Source of the DNA: Ricordea florida
Taxonomy: Eukaryota; Cnidaria; Anthozoa; Corallimorpharia; Ricordeidae
Length of the DNA stretch: 64,000 nt
Reading direction: 5' to 3'
Assembly (NCBI GenBank): GCA_949710005.1
Contig: OX453280.1
Coordinates: 12,400,105 to 12,464,104 of the forward strand
Made by a program: the position numbers and the translations under genes. A model generated the notes under the pieces. That model saw only the letters and a program-made list of their open reading frames with translations. It was not told where the DNA came from and searched no databases. Shown here in pieces: positions 43,632 through 57,100 of the stretch (positions within the stretch are counted from its first letter, which is position 1; each line of letters opens with the position of its first letter).

Positions 43632-46600
43632 CTAGAAATACGACTCCCGCAAAAACCTCGCGAAGCTAGTTTTTGAAGAAGTCACAATGCTTTCATATTT
43701 TATTCTTTTTTTTTTATATTATATATATTTTTTTTTTTATATCAGCGTAATCCCCATTATTTTATTTCTTATGCTGTGTTTGGTACACAATTAGTGACAC
43801 CTGGTGCAAATTACATGATCAGTATACCGCTCAACACAGTGCTTAAAAATTGACCTTCATTTAGCTCTTTCACTGCCACTGAGATTGCACCAGAGGGAAT
43901 AGAAGTAAAATTATTTATTATCTTGACAGGGAATACAGAGTCGATGAAGTATCACAATAATATTCACTTAACACAAATTGAAAATGATTGTAAATCTTTT
44001 GCAGGTGAAATCTTGAAGAGTTGATATGAATGCTTGTGTTTACCACAGTGTAAAAACCTGTGTTTTTTTTCTTTAGTTTTATTTTCTTAGTCTCTACTGC
44101 TTTGTCTTCTTTGTTGTACATCACTTTTGAACACAATATGTTCTTACACAGAGGATGAGTTGAATGCTCCAATTATTTTTTGTTTATGTTTTTTGGTTAT
44201 AATTGCATGAGATTCATTGTAAGAAGAATCTTCTGATTAGATATGTTATTGTCTACTGCAGTCATTATTTCATTCCCGGGTAACCACAATTGAGAGCATT
44301 ATGAATAGTGCATGTTTTAATGTGTGTAACTCTTTTCAGTTGCAATGGTACCCCCAGTGGTAGATAGAAAAATTCCTCTTCCCTCAAAAGAGGCTCATCT
44401 CCGGTGTAATATAATTTATTCCTTTTCTTTGTTAGTTAGGGTTAGGTACATTGTTAAGAATGCTTTGTGTCCTTTGTATTACGTCAGTTGTGTGAATAAA
44501 TTATATTACACCGGAGATGAGCCTCAAAAGAGATGCCATATCAACAAATTGGGGGTAAAACAATTGGATTCTACAAAAGCTTTGAATAAAGGTTTGGTAA
44601 TAGTGAGTGCCGACTGTATAGTATGTGGTTGTGCTATTTTTAGGTCATATCATAAAAACAATACATGTAAGAAAGAGTTATTGAAATCTTAATATGTTCA
44701 AAAAGATTGCTGCACTACGTACTCCTGTAAGAAAATAATGTGAAATCAACATCAATCAGTCAAAAGTATATACCACATGAAAGTTTAATTGTGCTGTTAC
44801 AGAAACAGGCAAAATATCCATACCCAACCATAGAATAGTACATTATTTTGAATATATGAAAATTTCTATTATAAAAACTGCAGAAGAAAGATTTAATATA
44901 AGGACGGTATTTCATCGAAAAAGTCATGGCAGCCAGAGGTATTGAACTGTAACCAATGACATATAGTAACGAGATGAACTATCATTATATTATTATCATT
45001 ATTATTATCATTACAATTATTATTACTGGTATTGATATTATTATTGTTATATTTTTTATGTTAAACATAATATATTTTTATGGGGTGGGATTCATGTCTT
45101 AATCTTGGTAAAGTTATTGTTACTCTACTACTAAAAGCAATACAAAAATCTTCTTAATAGGCTTTCCATCAGAGGTGGTAGTAATCAAAACAGCTCCAAA
45201 CAATACCATTTCTTCTTAAAGGCTTAGAATCTAGTGCAGTCATTTGTCTAGAAAGTTTGAGTGGAAAATCATTATTGAAAGCATAGGGCATTTAGGAAAC
45301 TTGAAACACTTGTTACTACATACAGCACACTTGCAATGAATATATGAGAAAGATCATAAACATTTTGACATTACAAAATTTATTTTCTTCTTTATAAAGT
45401 TTTTCCAATGTAAAAGGTTAATTGCATGTTGTGGTTGTTATGAAATATTGATATTTGACATCATAAAAATAAAGTAAACGGCAGAAAGTAACAAAGTTAA
45501 TATGTTATGTCTAACTTTGCAAATTAAGGCTTGAATTAAGGCTTGAATCATTTGTGAAAAAAGGGCAGGGGTTCTAGATAGCAATATGATCAGGGGAGGG
45601 GGGGGGGTCATTGCACTCTAAGGTAAAACTGACCCATTGTGAAAAGGCTATGAAACTTGTTGTCTCTACGCAATATTATTGAAACCTTTCAATCAGAGAA
45701 TACATACATATATATATATATATATATAGCAAAGAGAAATACTACTCAGAATTCAGTAATCACATTTGCTTTATTTTAAAATGATCGCATTGGTCACTGA
45801 TAATATTGCAGAACCAGTACTTTATAGTGACACAGGGTATATATTCTGTTGAAAATGTTTAACATAACTGCTAGATCAAGAAAATTTACAATATTTTCAC
45901 TGTTGCAATGATATCAGATCACATCGTTATAAACGATTGCTATAACAACTGCAACTTTCTGTGTTGGGAATTACTTCAAACTGGAAACGCTATCGTGTTA
46001 TTATGAAATATACCTATTTACATTCTATTGTAATCTGTTGGTCGTCTTCCGATTCCGTTTTTAGACTAATAGAATTATTTTCCAGAGACATCTCCAATCG
46101 CTGAAGTCGTTCCTACTCGGCTTCCCTTCTAAGTCATTTTGCTAAATGTAGTACACCAATATATTTCGTTATGTAATCGTTCACTCATGTCCTGTATTTC
46201 TATCAATAACACATTAAAATTCCAAACTAACTTGATTGAATTCCTGGTCCTTTTCCCTGCTGTTTCGTTTGCCTTTTTCTGGAGCGAGCAGTTGTTGTCT
46301 TGGCTGCGATTTCTGTTGTTATTCTCCCTGCTGTCGTTTCTCTATCCCTGCTTTGAGTCGTGCTTTCCTCGTGTTGATTTTCACGGGATTCGAACTTACT
46401 CGGCGACGATCTCGTGCTAATATTTCTTGAATATCTCGGAGATCACCTTGCTGGGATGTACTTCCAGGACGAGTGAAATCGGTTTCCACAAAATTTACAT
46501 TACTTTCAAAAAGGCATCACCGAATAATGGCGGAAATTCAGCGTTCTCAAGTGCGTTACTATTGCCAGGTAACCTGGCCTGCGAACGGACACCTTTAAAA

Positions 46601-46764
46601 TATAGATATATATATATAAACATATATATAAATATATATATATATATACATATATAAAAACTCTCGGCTCGATTTACTCGGGCTTGCGAGCCACGTGGTC
46701 TGACCGGAACCGACACGATTAGTAACCTCGCTACGCTCGGCCTTCGGCCTCGCTTCGCGAGGAA
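43632..46764 (-). mobile_element. Short Hel-A copy with nested MITE
   Basis: Minus-strand full-length copy, 3' CTAG at 43,632 and 5' GGAA at 46,764. Inserted in a dispersed repeat between AAAGTATTTA and TTATATGGCC; the related repeat at 61,700 lacks it. Contains the 132-bp MITE at 44,392. Confidence 0.9.
44392..44523. mobile_element. 132-bp MITE, 27-bp perfect ends, 8-bp duplication
   Basis: Ends GGCTCATCTCCGGTGTAATA... are perfect inverted repeats over 27 bp. TCAAAAGA is on both sides (44,384-44,391 and 44,524-44,531). Sister Hel-A copies read CCCTCAAAAGAGATGC without it. An hAT- or P-type duplication. A diverged relative lies in an HSF2BP intron at 59,441-59,559. Confidence 0.9.
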
Positions 46765-46915
46765 TTATATGGCCATTTTGATTTGTTTTGCTTCGCGGGA
46801 CAACGTAGGAAATCTCGGGCGGGCAAGAAAGACTCATCTTACCCGCTCGGGTAGCCAATCAGAACCCATGATTTGCCTCATCTAGCCAGCTCACGGAACC
46901 AGCCATATAATAATC
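46765..46915. repeat. Host repeat, right part
   Basis: Follows the Hel-A copy with TTATATGGCCATTTTGATTTG and GTAGCCAATCAGAAC, matching 61,725-61,850. Confidence 0.7.
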
Positions 46916-47084
46916 ATTCTTATTCACAAAGCGACTCAAGCAAAACCCTCCAATGAGAACAATGAGAAATCGTCATGGTAACAACATTGACGTCATCCAT
47001 GACACTACAAAGCCATTTCAATCACGCATATGATTGAGGATAAAATAATCATAAGGTAGGGAAACGAAACGTATAAATATAATA

Positions 47085-48720
47085 CAATTCAATACAATAC
47101 AATAATCTTTATTTTACCTCGAATTTAAAGTAGCAAAAATGCTAATATCTTCGAAAAAAAAATGAATAAATAAAATATAGTAGGAAAAGAATAATAAAAT
47201 AGGTATATAAAATCACAATATATACAATTCTTTAGTTAATGCAGTACCATCAAACAGTTTACAGGGTTCGTGCTGGGGGTGAGTAAACAGAATTTAAAGA
47301 CTTTTTAAGGAGCTTTTAAGGACCAAAATACAATTTTTAAGGAGTATTTTGTTTGTTTGTTTCTTTGAAAAAAAAAGGGCATATGTGAAATTTGGAGGGC
47401 AGAGAAATTACGGTATATTTGAAAATGGTAGGATAAATGGCTTCAAAAATAAATCCATAGCTGTGATGTTTGGACATGAACTCATTGATTCCATAAATAC
47501 TTAGACGAGCAGTAAAATTAAGACCATATTGGGATTGTTCAGGTCTAGGCAAATCATTAGCAATGTTAATAAAACATTAATTGAAGATGTTGGCCATACG
47601 TTTCTTATCAGTAATATACTCATCATTCTCCAGTAAAACAATATCGTTAGCCTGTCCACGTTTGGAGTGAAATAACGCTCCAAATACCTTCCAGAAGTCC
47701 TTAGGTTTGGTAGAGATACTCTCAGCTTTGTGATGATAGTGACTGATGATGGCTTTTCTTCTCAATGTTGTACAACAATTTCTTTGTCTCTTATATGTAT
47801 TCCAATTGATGGTATTCAGAACAAATTTATATTTTTCCATAATATGTATCCGCGGCGTATGGCACGTCGCTACTGGGGTGTCATGAGTGGTACGTGTTCG
47901 CCTCTAACATGGAAATGTTTTACTGGGGCATGGATATCAATGACATCCGCAAGAGCCCAGGTTTGGTCATCCACATCATCAAAGATAGAAGCAACGAAGC
48001 AACGTGAAAAGAGGTTACAGCTAAATCGTTGGCAAATTCATCGTTGCTGTAATACTTGAGACCTCTGCACAGGATTTTCCTGGATCTCAGAGGCGGGGCA
48101 GATGTTCTCATTACCGCATATACTTAAGAGTGGTCGCTGAGGTGTGGCTCAAGTACTCCTGATGATAAAAATCTCCTTTTATTGTTAGTTAGAATGATAT
48201 CGATTAGTGTTTGCGAAGACTGACTCACACGAGCTGACTTGTCAATAGGACAGTCGACGTTATAAATATATCACAGATGACGTTTCTGCCGTCACCGCCA
48301 TTTGCATTAGGATTCAATAAATTCCAGTTCAGGTCACCGAGCAACAGCGCGTCCTCACATTGACTAGATGCAGAGTCGAGCAGTTTAAACAATTCATCCT
48401 TCCAGATGAGTGCTCTGACACTTGGCACTCTATATGCTCCAGTTACTATTAGCCACCTCCTGCCAATTTTGAATTTGATCATTACAGCTTCAAGGACACC
48501 AAGCTTAGGCGTATTCGTAATATGATGAAAGATCATGTCAGATCTCCAATGGATCATAACGCCTCCACCATTAATTGTTCTGTCCAGTCTTAAAAATCTG
48601 TAGCCATCAACTGCGAATTGAGATTTAGGTAAGTTTTTATCAAGTTTGGTCTCTCTGTCAGTACCAAAAATCCAAAATAGCCAGTACAACCACCAAACCA
48701 AAATGACAAAATGACAGTGA
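47085..48720 (-). pseudogene. Non-LTR retrotransposon remnant with endonuclease region only
   Basis: Minus strand. The first frame (48,225-48,701) reads SQFAVDGYRFLRLDR, GGGVMIHWRSD, VLEAVMIKFKIGRRWL and LLGDLNWNLLNP, the pattern of an APE-type endonuclease of CR1/L2-like elements. Later frames (KDFWKVFGALFHSKRG, DKKRMANIFN) match the linker before the reverse transcriptase. The RT domain itself is absent, and the sequence passes to a tail with ATTGTATTGTATTGAATTGT at 47,085-47,110. Frame changes and the missing RT show it is dead. Confidence 0.75.
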
Positions 48721-49730
48721 CAATTCTTATACTATTGTATTGCATTCTTTTTGTTTTAACGTTCATCAACAAACATGCATTTTGGAATGTACAATTGTGT
48801 TACAACAACGCTGTATTTTCAAAAATGCAGCACCAGAAATTAATTTAGGCCGTGATTGTTATACGAATCAAACTTCAAGTTTGCGGTGTCAGTGAATGCT
48901 GTTTGAATCGTGAAACTTTACAGGTACAATTATTTTGCAAAAAAGCTCTCACCAACAACCGTAAAGGCGAGAAAAATGAAAAGAATAATGTTTCCTTCGT
49001 GCATCGCAGGTACCTTGCTTTACCCTTGTCGGCCAATTCTAATATTTCAGCAAATCTGAATACTTCTCAAGTTCATATCGAGCACCTTGCGCGTGTTTCC
49101 ATTAATGAATTAGCCTTTAAAAGAGGAAGAGAGAGAGCGGAAATATGCGATATTAACGAACGCCTACTTTTCCTTTAAATCAACAAGAAAGCAACACGTG
49201 TAAGTACTGTAGCTAAGTAGATTTGCTTTGCGTAAAAAAAGGCACTGACGTTTTTTCAAATTAATTTTACTTTCTAATGTAATTTTATTGATTTAAATGG
49301 TTTGTTAGCTTGCTTTAGCCCTTCTAAGAGGAAAGAGAAATACGACCCAAAATTCGCGTGAAATAAAAAGGCGATTTTCGCCTACCAAAATGTGGTTCCC
49401 GTGGTCAAACGGATAAGTCTTGCGTCAAACAGTGACTCATACATTGAAGGGAATGGCATTTTGTCTTTCACTAAGTGCACAGTACAAAACAATTCTTTAC
49501 AAGTCAAAGCCCAACATAATTTTCCCAAAAAAAAAAACAAAAAATAAAAAAACTTGCAATTTGTGGCTTGTTTTCTTCGCGACATGTTATGTCATCGTTT
49601 TTATCTAATTTAAACTTTGATGACTGGCAATTGAGCCCTTGATATATCCAAGCTATTTTTATTCAGTTCTCAATTATTTATGTATACCAAATGGGGTGCG
49701 GGGAGGCGCACGTTGCGAAATATTCTTCAG
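48721..49730. other. No recognised gene
   Basis: Includes a 108-codon plus-strand frame at 48,852-49,178 with no motif I know. Nothing else stands out. Confidence 0.4.
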
Positions 49731-49734
49731 TTTC

Positions 49735-49925
49735 TATGGGTTTAATAAACCACGCGGGATTTTGGGATAATACAAGAAACGACTGTAAATCACAAGCTGC
49801 TGGCGAGTAATTTTCAAGCCCTTCCAGTGTTTCTTATAAACTGTTTCTCTTTTCTATGGGTTTATTGGCACAATAACCCACAGGTTTACGACCAATCAGC
49901 GCGCGTAATATCCGAGTTATCTCAA
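49735..49925. repeat. Remnant of the 1.4-kb foldback family
   Basis: TTTCTATGGGTTTAATAAAC, CACAATAACCCACAGG and ACCAATCAGCGCGCGTAATA match the ends of 34,945-36,343, with arms decayed. Confidence 0.65.
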
Positions 49926-50117
49926 AACATTGAATAGATAATGACAGCAAAGTCGCTAGCTCACATACTGCAATTAAAATTTCCAAAGAAATCCTGCCTC
50001 TCTTCGTTATGAGAAACCAAGTGCAATGCAATTTGGAGGAGACTAGGTTCGCAAGCGCTTCTGATCCGTGTCTTCAGCAGCCTGGGAACTGGCAGAGATA
50101 GTAAGCATATCAAGATT

Positions 50118-50278
50118 GGAGTATCGAGTAGCGAGTATCGAGAATCGAGAATCGAGATTCCAGTACCGAGAATCGAGCATCGGGAATAGAATATCAAGAA
50201 TCGGGTATCGAAAATCGGGTTAGGGAATCGAGTATCGGGTGATAGGAGACGAGTATCAAGTACCGAGACTCGAGTGTC
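50118..50278. repeat. Degenerate minisatellite of TATCGAGA-like units
   Basis: About twenty short units of 7-8 bp (GTATCGAG, GAATCGAG, GAGTATCGGG). Confidence 0.85.
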
Positions 50279-51196
50279 ACGCTAATTAAGTTGGAGTGCT
50301 TTCAAGTTCAAAGTTCAAACCTCACCATGCGGGTTCGTCAGTGGACAATGCTGATACCTTAGCGATTCAAGATAAACACTAGTTTAAGTTTTAACGTTTA
50401 AAATGCAGTTCCATCTTATAGCTATTACGCACTCACCTTACAACACTAAACCATTCACGGAAAACAGAGTTCCAAAATTTGAAGAATTTATTGCTAACGC
50501 GACCATTTGCATTATCGACAAACGTAATAGGCAGCGTATTAATGTTTAAAGTAACACAAATGAAGGACGAAGAGGGAAAAAAACGAGAAAATGCTCGAAA
50601 ATATCTACAATAAAAGGGGGCAAATGAGAGGTGCGAAAGTTGTGAAGCAGACTCAAAAACACAAGGATTTTAACCAATACCGTGATTTGGAAATCACCAC
50701 AAAACACCGGCCTTTGTTCCTCTGATTTTCCATTTTTCTTTTTTTTCTTCAATAAATAGGCCCCATCGAATAAAATGTAGAAACACTCTTAAAACTGCGA
50801 CAAAGGTATCATGTGACTTCGATGTAAAATGAATATACAAATGCATCATTATAAGAGATTTGGAGAGACTTTGAGTTTTAACTAAACCACTGACAGAAGA
50901 CTTACTATGAGAGAACTTAACAGATGACACTTTTAAGTTGACTAATAAAAGATTTAGAAGCGCACGAGATTTCAAAAGTGTAAAAAAATTTCACGGACAA
51001 ATTAACAAGTTTTGGAAGCTTGCATAGTTCCACAAAAAAGTGTTCTTTATAAATAAATAGATAAGTAAACAAAGAAAGCCAACTCAACGACATCCGTCGG
51101 GTTTCCAGCGAAAACGAAACTGTTTGGGGCATGCACGGCTTTCTTCGACTTTTTCCTCCATTAGAAAACATCCCACTTGCAACTCTAATGCCGTCT
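50279..51196. other. 3' flank of HSF2BP, no feature recognised
   Basis: AT-rich sequence beyond the HSF2BP stop on the minus strand. No clear polyadenylation signal was assigned. Confidence 0.4.
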
Positions 51197-54100
51197 TTAG
51201 TCACGTTCCGTCCACGACTGCAGGTCAGAAAGCACTTCAAACAAAATATCTCGCAACTGAAATGGAACAAAAATTCCAACTATAACTAACTCTCTCCAAG
51301 TAGAAAGCCCATGGAACCAGGACGGTACCGTACAGTAAGGCGCTGTTTACTTGATGCCGAGGAGACTTTCACTCCGGTGCGAGTTCACTGCGCTTCCCTC
51401 TTCTGGTTCAATATCCGTTTATATTATATCACCAGAAAAAACCAAGACGGAGAGAGTCATACCGGAGCGCGTTGAACCCGGTTTCTATGCCGAAGCGAAA
51501 ATCTCGTTCCGGGACGTAAATTCGCACCGGTGTCGCGTAAGAAAAGAACAACCACTCGATTCGGTATGAAATCAGCATTTCTACTTAGTTCTCATTTGTA
51601 GTCAAAAGTCATCATGTCAACACGATACAAAATCAAGTAGTCATCCCGGTATATGAAACTCGCGCAGGGGCGACCTTTCTTATGTAAACACTCCACTAAG
51701 TAATGCCAATTCACAAAGACCAGTTGGGTCTAAGTACAGCCCGAGATCAACAATGATGAAATAGGCCTTGAGTGGGTCAGAAACAGTGGTTCTTCTAGGA
51801 ACCCTAACGGCAGAAATTGCAGATTTGGTAGATAAGGAAATCAGCTTTACTAAGGGTCCATTGGAGCATGGCAGATTTGGCAGAAATGACAGATTTGCCA
51901 GAATCTTGCCAAGCGTTTTAGCAGAATTGGCAGATCAGTAAAATCAGCTTTAGGAGGGGTCCATGGAAGTATGGCAGATTAGACAAAAGGCGGATTTGGC
52001 ATAGACCGCGAGCAGAATGTCTTTTTACCTCAGATACTCTGCCGGACGTTAGCAAAAGTGAATTTGTTAAAAAACACGTCTCTCGGCTTCGCCACTCGCC
52101 GCTCATGCCGTGATAGTTTGTCCATCGCATTCCGCGCACAAGAAATCAGGAGAAAAAAAGAGACTGCTTGCGGTCTAGATTTGGCAGAAATGGTAGATTT
52201 GGCGAAATCTCCCTTTCCCGCCATTGGGTGCACTTCAGGCTATACGTGAGAAATTTATGGTAAGGGAATTTAAATACAGCCCCTAACATGCTAACACTCG
52301 GATATCCCGTCACGAATAGCTTCACAATAAGTATCTAGGGCTATGCAAGCACAGGTAACGGACTCACCTCTCCTTTGGATGTCCGAGCAAGGTTCTGAAG
52401 TGCCGGAAAAGATATCTAGAGGAACACAGTGCAAACGATTACGGTCTTCGATAAACATCGAGATTCACATGCATCCGACTCTGATGTAACTTCTTCAAGA
52501 AGTTACATTGGAGTCAAGTGAAAATTTAACATGGGGCCTCTGTTATTGCAAAGCCAGACAGAGCTCACCTAGACCATTTCCAGGGCGCACTATTAACTGC
52601 GCTGACTAGATAGGAAAATACTGCAAAAAATTTGGATATGTCAATTTTCAATGCTTATAGCTGTTATAGGAATATGCCCAGAATCTTCAACTGTACAGTA
52701 CTGCAAATAAGGCCAAAGGGCTTAATATTTCCATGACACTGATACAGTTTTCAACAACTCCATATTTGCATGGTATCTCTACTGTAATACAGCGTAAGCA
52801 AATCGGCGTAAGCCTTACCGACTGAAAGGCCTCATGAGGTAAAGTGTTTGGTTCCATAACGACCGATTGAAATAACCTAAAAAATAACGGAATACCATGA
52901 ACTGAAAGAAAATTCCTAGAATTGAATACCCGCGTTTCATAGGATTTTACTGATGTTTGTGTTGCATGGTGTTGTTATCGTTTTGCATAGGCCCCTTACA
53001 GGCCCAAATTAATATGCAAAGTGGAAAAAGATCCGTTTTTGTTGTCTTAGGGCTATGGCTTAGCGGATCCATGGTAATTTCATGGAGTGACTTACAAACA
53101 TTTATGTACCTGCAACGTCTGAAATGGTGGCGTCACGAAGATATGTTAAAATATTAAAATATGTTCCAAATAAATTGATACTTCTCAAACTTTCGCTATA
53201 CTAGCAACAACTAAGACGCAAACTGCAACTGCAAAAATACAAATTGATCATCACAGAATATTATTTAACAAATAAAGAAGCCTAAACCGTGTATTACACT
53301 GTGATAAAACACGAGACCACGAGTGCAATGTAAAAAACACGAGCCTCAGGCGAGTGTTTTCTACATTTCTCGAGTGTTCTCAAATGCCCGGAGTGTTTTA
53401 ATCACAGTGTAATACACGGCTTAGGCTTCTTTATTCGCTTTATGATATAGATTTTACATGTCGCGAGTACAAACAACAAAGCATACAGATCGACAAACTG
53501 ACGCCATTTTAACACCATTTTATTAATCTCAGCTTCAAAACTTTCTGCTGCTTCGCAGAGAACTTCATCATGAATTTCTTCAAAGAAAATGTTTTTCGCC
53601 GACTCTTACAGAATTGACAAGCAGAGGTAATGTGGCGAAAAACAATAAAAAACGCTTTTTGTATGTTTTATACTCTGATAAAACATGGGTTTTTTGACCA
53701 ATCAATGCGCTCGTAAGGAGCTTTTTTTAAAGAACAGCAAACTTTAATTATACTCACTTACCTTGCAGCGTTCAGTCGCAGTTCTGAGTCACTTTCACCT
53801 AGTAAAAAAAACTAGAGGGATCAGAGCAAGGTATTCGTATCACCCCATACTTCATTATGCATGCTGTAGCCGTGTTGTTTCGTCGTTCGAAAACAACAAA
53901 TTTCTGGTCGTGCATTATCCTAGACAATACAGCTACAACTTGCATAATGAAGTATGGGGTAATACGGAAATCTAGCTTATCAACCATTACAAATCCCTCT
54001 AACAAAAATCTTGATAGTTAAGGCATTCATCATGGGATCTCTGGAAAGCCGGTTGAAGCTCACCTCATCTAAAAGAAACAAGCATATGCAAACAAACAAA

Positions 54101-57100
54101 AGAATTCTTGAAATTTAATGCAGTCAAGTTGATCTTGGGATTTCTTGTGGTAAATCCACCCTAGCGATCGAGAGGAGACAAACTTAATCGGAGACCATTG
54201 AACCAAGCATTGGTGTCCTTTCAGAACAGTTCAATAATGCATCCAAAACAACATTTGTTTCTATACCGTGAATTATCTTCATAAGGATGTCCATCATGCC
54301 TTGCTTCTTCATGATGTGCTGCAGTCCGCTCAAGTTGATACTATACGGAAATTAAGGCATAAAACAATGGCTATTACTATCAGTAATAAGAAGGACATTC
54401 TACAGACGACGTAAGAAACAAGAATGGGTAGGTATCCTTTGAAACAAAAAAAGATGCCTTGGATTAGGAATACCCACAAAGCTCTTTAAAACCTTCACCT
54501 GCTTTCGACCCTCAACATGTATCCACTAAAAATGGGACTTACTTTGGTCGATGTGGAGTAAAGATGTTCTCATTCCGGTGTAAACCCAATTTCATCTGTT
54601 CTTTTGGGCCTAAGGTTACACAACTCCTAATTCACCTTAAAAACGAGAACATGTTTAACCTGTAACATATTCCAATCTTCCTAATAATAGCCAAATCGTT
54701 TGTTCTCGAGCCTAGAAGTATTTTTGTGATGTTTGCCTATGTGTCGTCTTTTGCTTTGTTAATTAATAATATGGAAAGTTATCAGAGGTGAGTACTACCC
54801 CGCAGAATATTCCTATTTCTGAAAAAATATTTTCCGGGAGGGAACTTCTTATGGGAAAAACTGTGCCCGAGGTCTTAAATACGTATTCAAGACCAAGGGC
54901 ACAGTTTTTTTCCTATACCGACTGACCTAGCTTAGTAAATAACTTATTTATTTAATTTTTTTGGATGTCTTCTTTTTAAAGTAAAAGAATCCGGTCCGTG
55001 AGCCGTATCGTATAAAGCTGGATCGGTCATGTGCGCAACATTAGCCAATTAAATTCGAGGACTTAGGATTCCGGCCCGCTCAAATGCTTGAAAGAAAAAC
55101 AATAAGAAGGAACAAGAACATCCCCGTAGGAGCCTTTACTTTTCCCACACTAAATAGTAATTGCTAAAAAATGCGTCAATATTGCGAGTTACCTGATGTT
55201 GTACAAGGCCATAAGTATCAGGTTTCTGATCTTGACATTATTTCCTATTCCACATACTCCAAGGACTGTCATAAAGCTGTGAATAAAAGTACGTCCACTT
55301 TCTTTTGACACCAGAAAGTCTCTACCTTCTGCTGCGGCCGCCATGTTGGTGACTGTGCCGATAAGTGCGAGCACAAACTGAAATTCGTCTGATTTCTCCT
55401 TCTCATTATCGTCGCTGTAGGTTTCAAAATAACTCTCAATCGTCCTTGATGTAAGCTGAAGGAAATCTTCTGCTTTGTTCTGTATAGCGATAAAAGAAAA
55501 CAAATCAGATTAGCAACACTGGAATTTTGAGATATCTGATTAGTGTCCTATCTCGCATTATAGTTCCCCACCACATTTTCTCCGATTCTTATTGGTTAAA
55601 AACGATCACGTAACGCGATAGTGTTCATCCGTGGAGACACTATTTAAACAATAGAGTGTTTCTGTCGAGGAACTATCGGCTGATAGGTGCCCCGCGGAAA
55701 TTTGATGTTCTTAAAACAAATATTTGCCCGAGTTATGGAGTTCAAAAGTACGAGTTTCTGACCATGCCTTGAGTAGGTGGTAACGCAACAAAAGAGAAAG
55801 TGCTGTAACTTGCGTGTTATTGCTAGGTTACATTTTGGTACATAACAACTTATTATGTCAGTTAAAAGTAATATCTACAAGTTGATCACAAATACATAAA
55901 CATATTGAGTTGTGCAAGTTGCTTATTGAATTTAAACTTAGTTAACTACTGTGTTAGTAACGACTAGGCGCCTGCGCGACGCGTGTGAGTTCGTGCACTA
56001 CCCATAATGCTTTACGGTGAACAAGTCAAAGGGTGTGTGAGTGAGGTTTAAAGTATTCAACGTGGTCAGTTTGTCAAGGTTGTAACGTTATCAAAGGACA
56101 CAGACTTAAGTAAAATCATGACGTCTGTATTCTTTCCGTTTTCTTGTTTGTTTCTCGTATCTTTCCGTCTGTTTGTCTTTCAGTGCTGTCAGTAAGACCC
56201 GGCATCCACCGGAGCTCCAGCGGGTGTTCTCTTCCAAATCGCTGCATATATTTCTTGCGTTAATGTGCTTATGAACACATAACTTTAGTCAACTCTGCCG
56301 GGTGCTGACATCACGTACCCACCTGCTTCAAATCTTATTGTAAGCACTGTCTTTACATGTAGTTTACAACCATACTTATTGTATTAGGATTTACACATGC
56401 ATTGATCATTTGTAGCCACGTGCACGTCTGCAAGCCTGTGAAATTGGGTTCAATAAACATTGTTGGGCCCTCACATACTGTTTAACACAGTATGACCTTT
56501 TTTTCCAAATTTGCTCTACTATTTATTTTGGCCGTCACCATTGTATTAAGTCCATTACCAAGATGTTGAGCTGTTAAACCATGCTGTGGTGTTTAACTTT
56601 GCAACTGGTTTATGACACTGCCTGAAAGCACCTCACAAGTCCCACTTTCCCTAAATATTTCTGTGATATCAGTAGAATGAACCATATTGTTTTACTAGAG
56701 ACTGGACGCACTTTACTAATCCGTGATTACTACCAGTTATAGTTTATTGACAGTAGTACAATGAGTAGTAGCAACATACCCCTGCTAACAAAGATGTCAC
56801 AGACTCCTGCTGACGAGACACACTCCATAACAAAGTACACACAGCAGCTCCCATTGATGAGCAATACTCTGACTGGTCGCACAGCTGCTGTATGCTTTCC
56901 GACAACTGACACTAGAAAATCAACACCAATATTTCACTGTATCAGATTTTCAACTAATCTGCCACAGGCTGTGTTCTAATAGACTTCATAATATGTCCAA
57001 CCTCAACCGAGCTGACAAATCAGTGTTGAGAAAAAGTTAACCTAACTTGGAACTTTATTAACCTGTAGCAGGAAATCGGGAAGGAGAAAGAAATCTATTG

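Noticed and set aside
50118-50278. Short-period repeats considered as a CRISPR-like array
   Set aside because: The units are 7-8 bp, degenerate and without spacers; this is a minisatellite in a eukaryotic genome.
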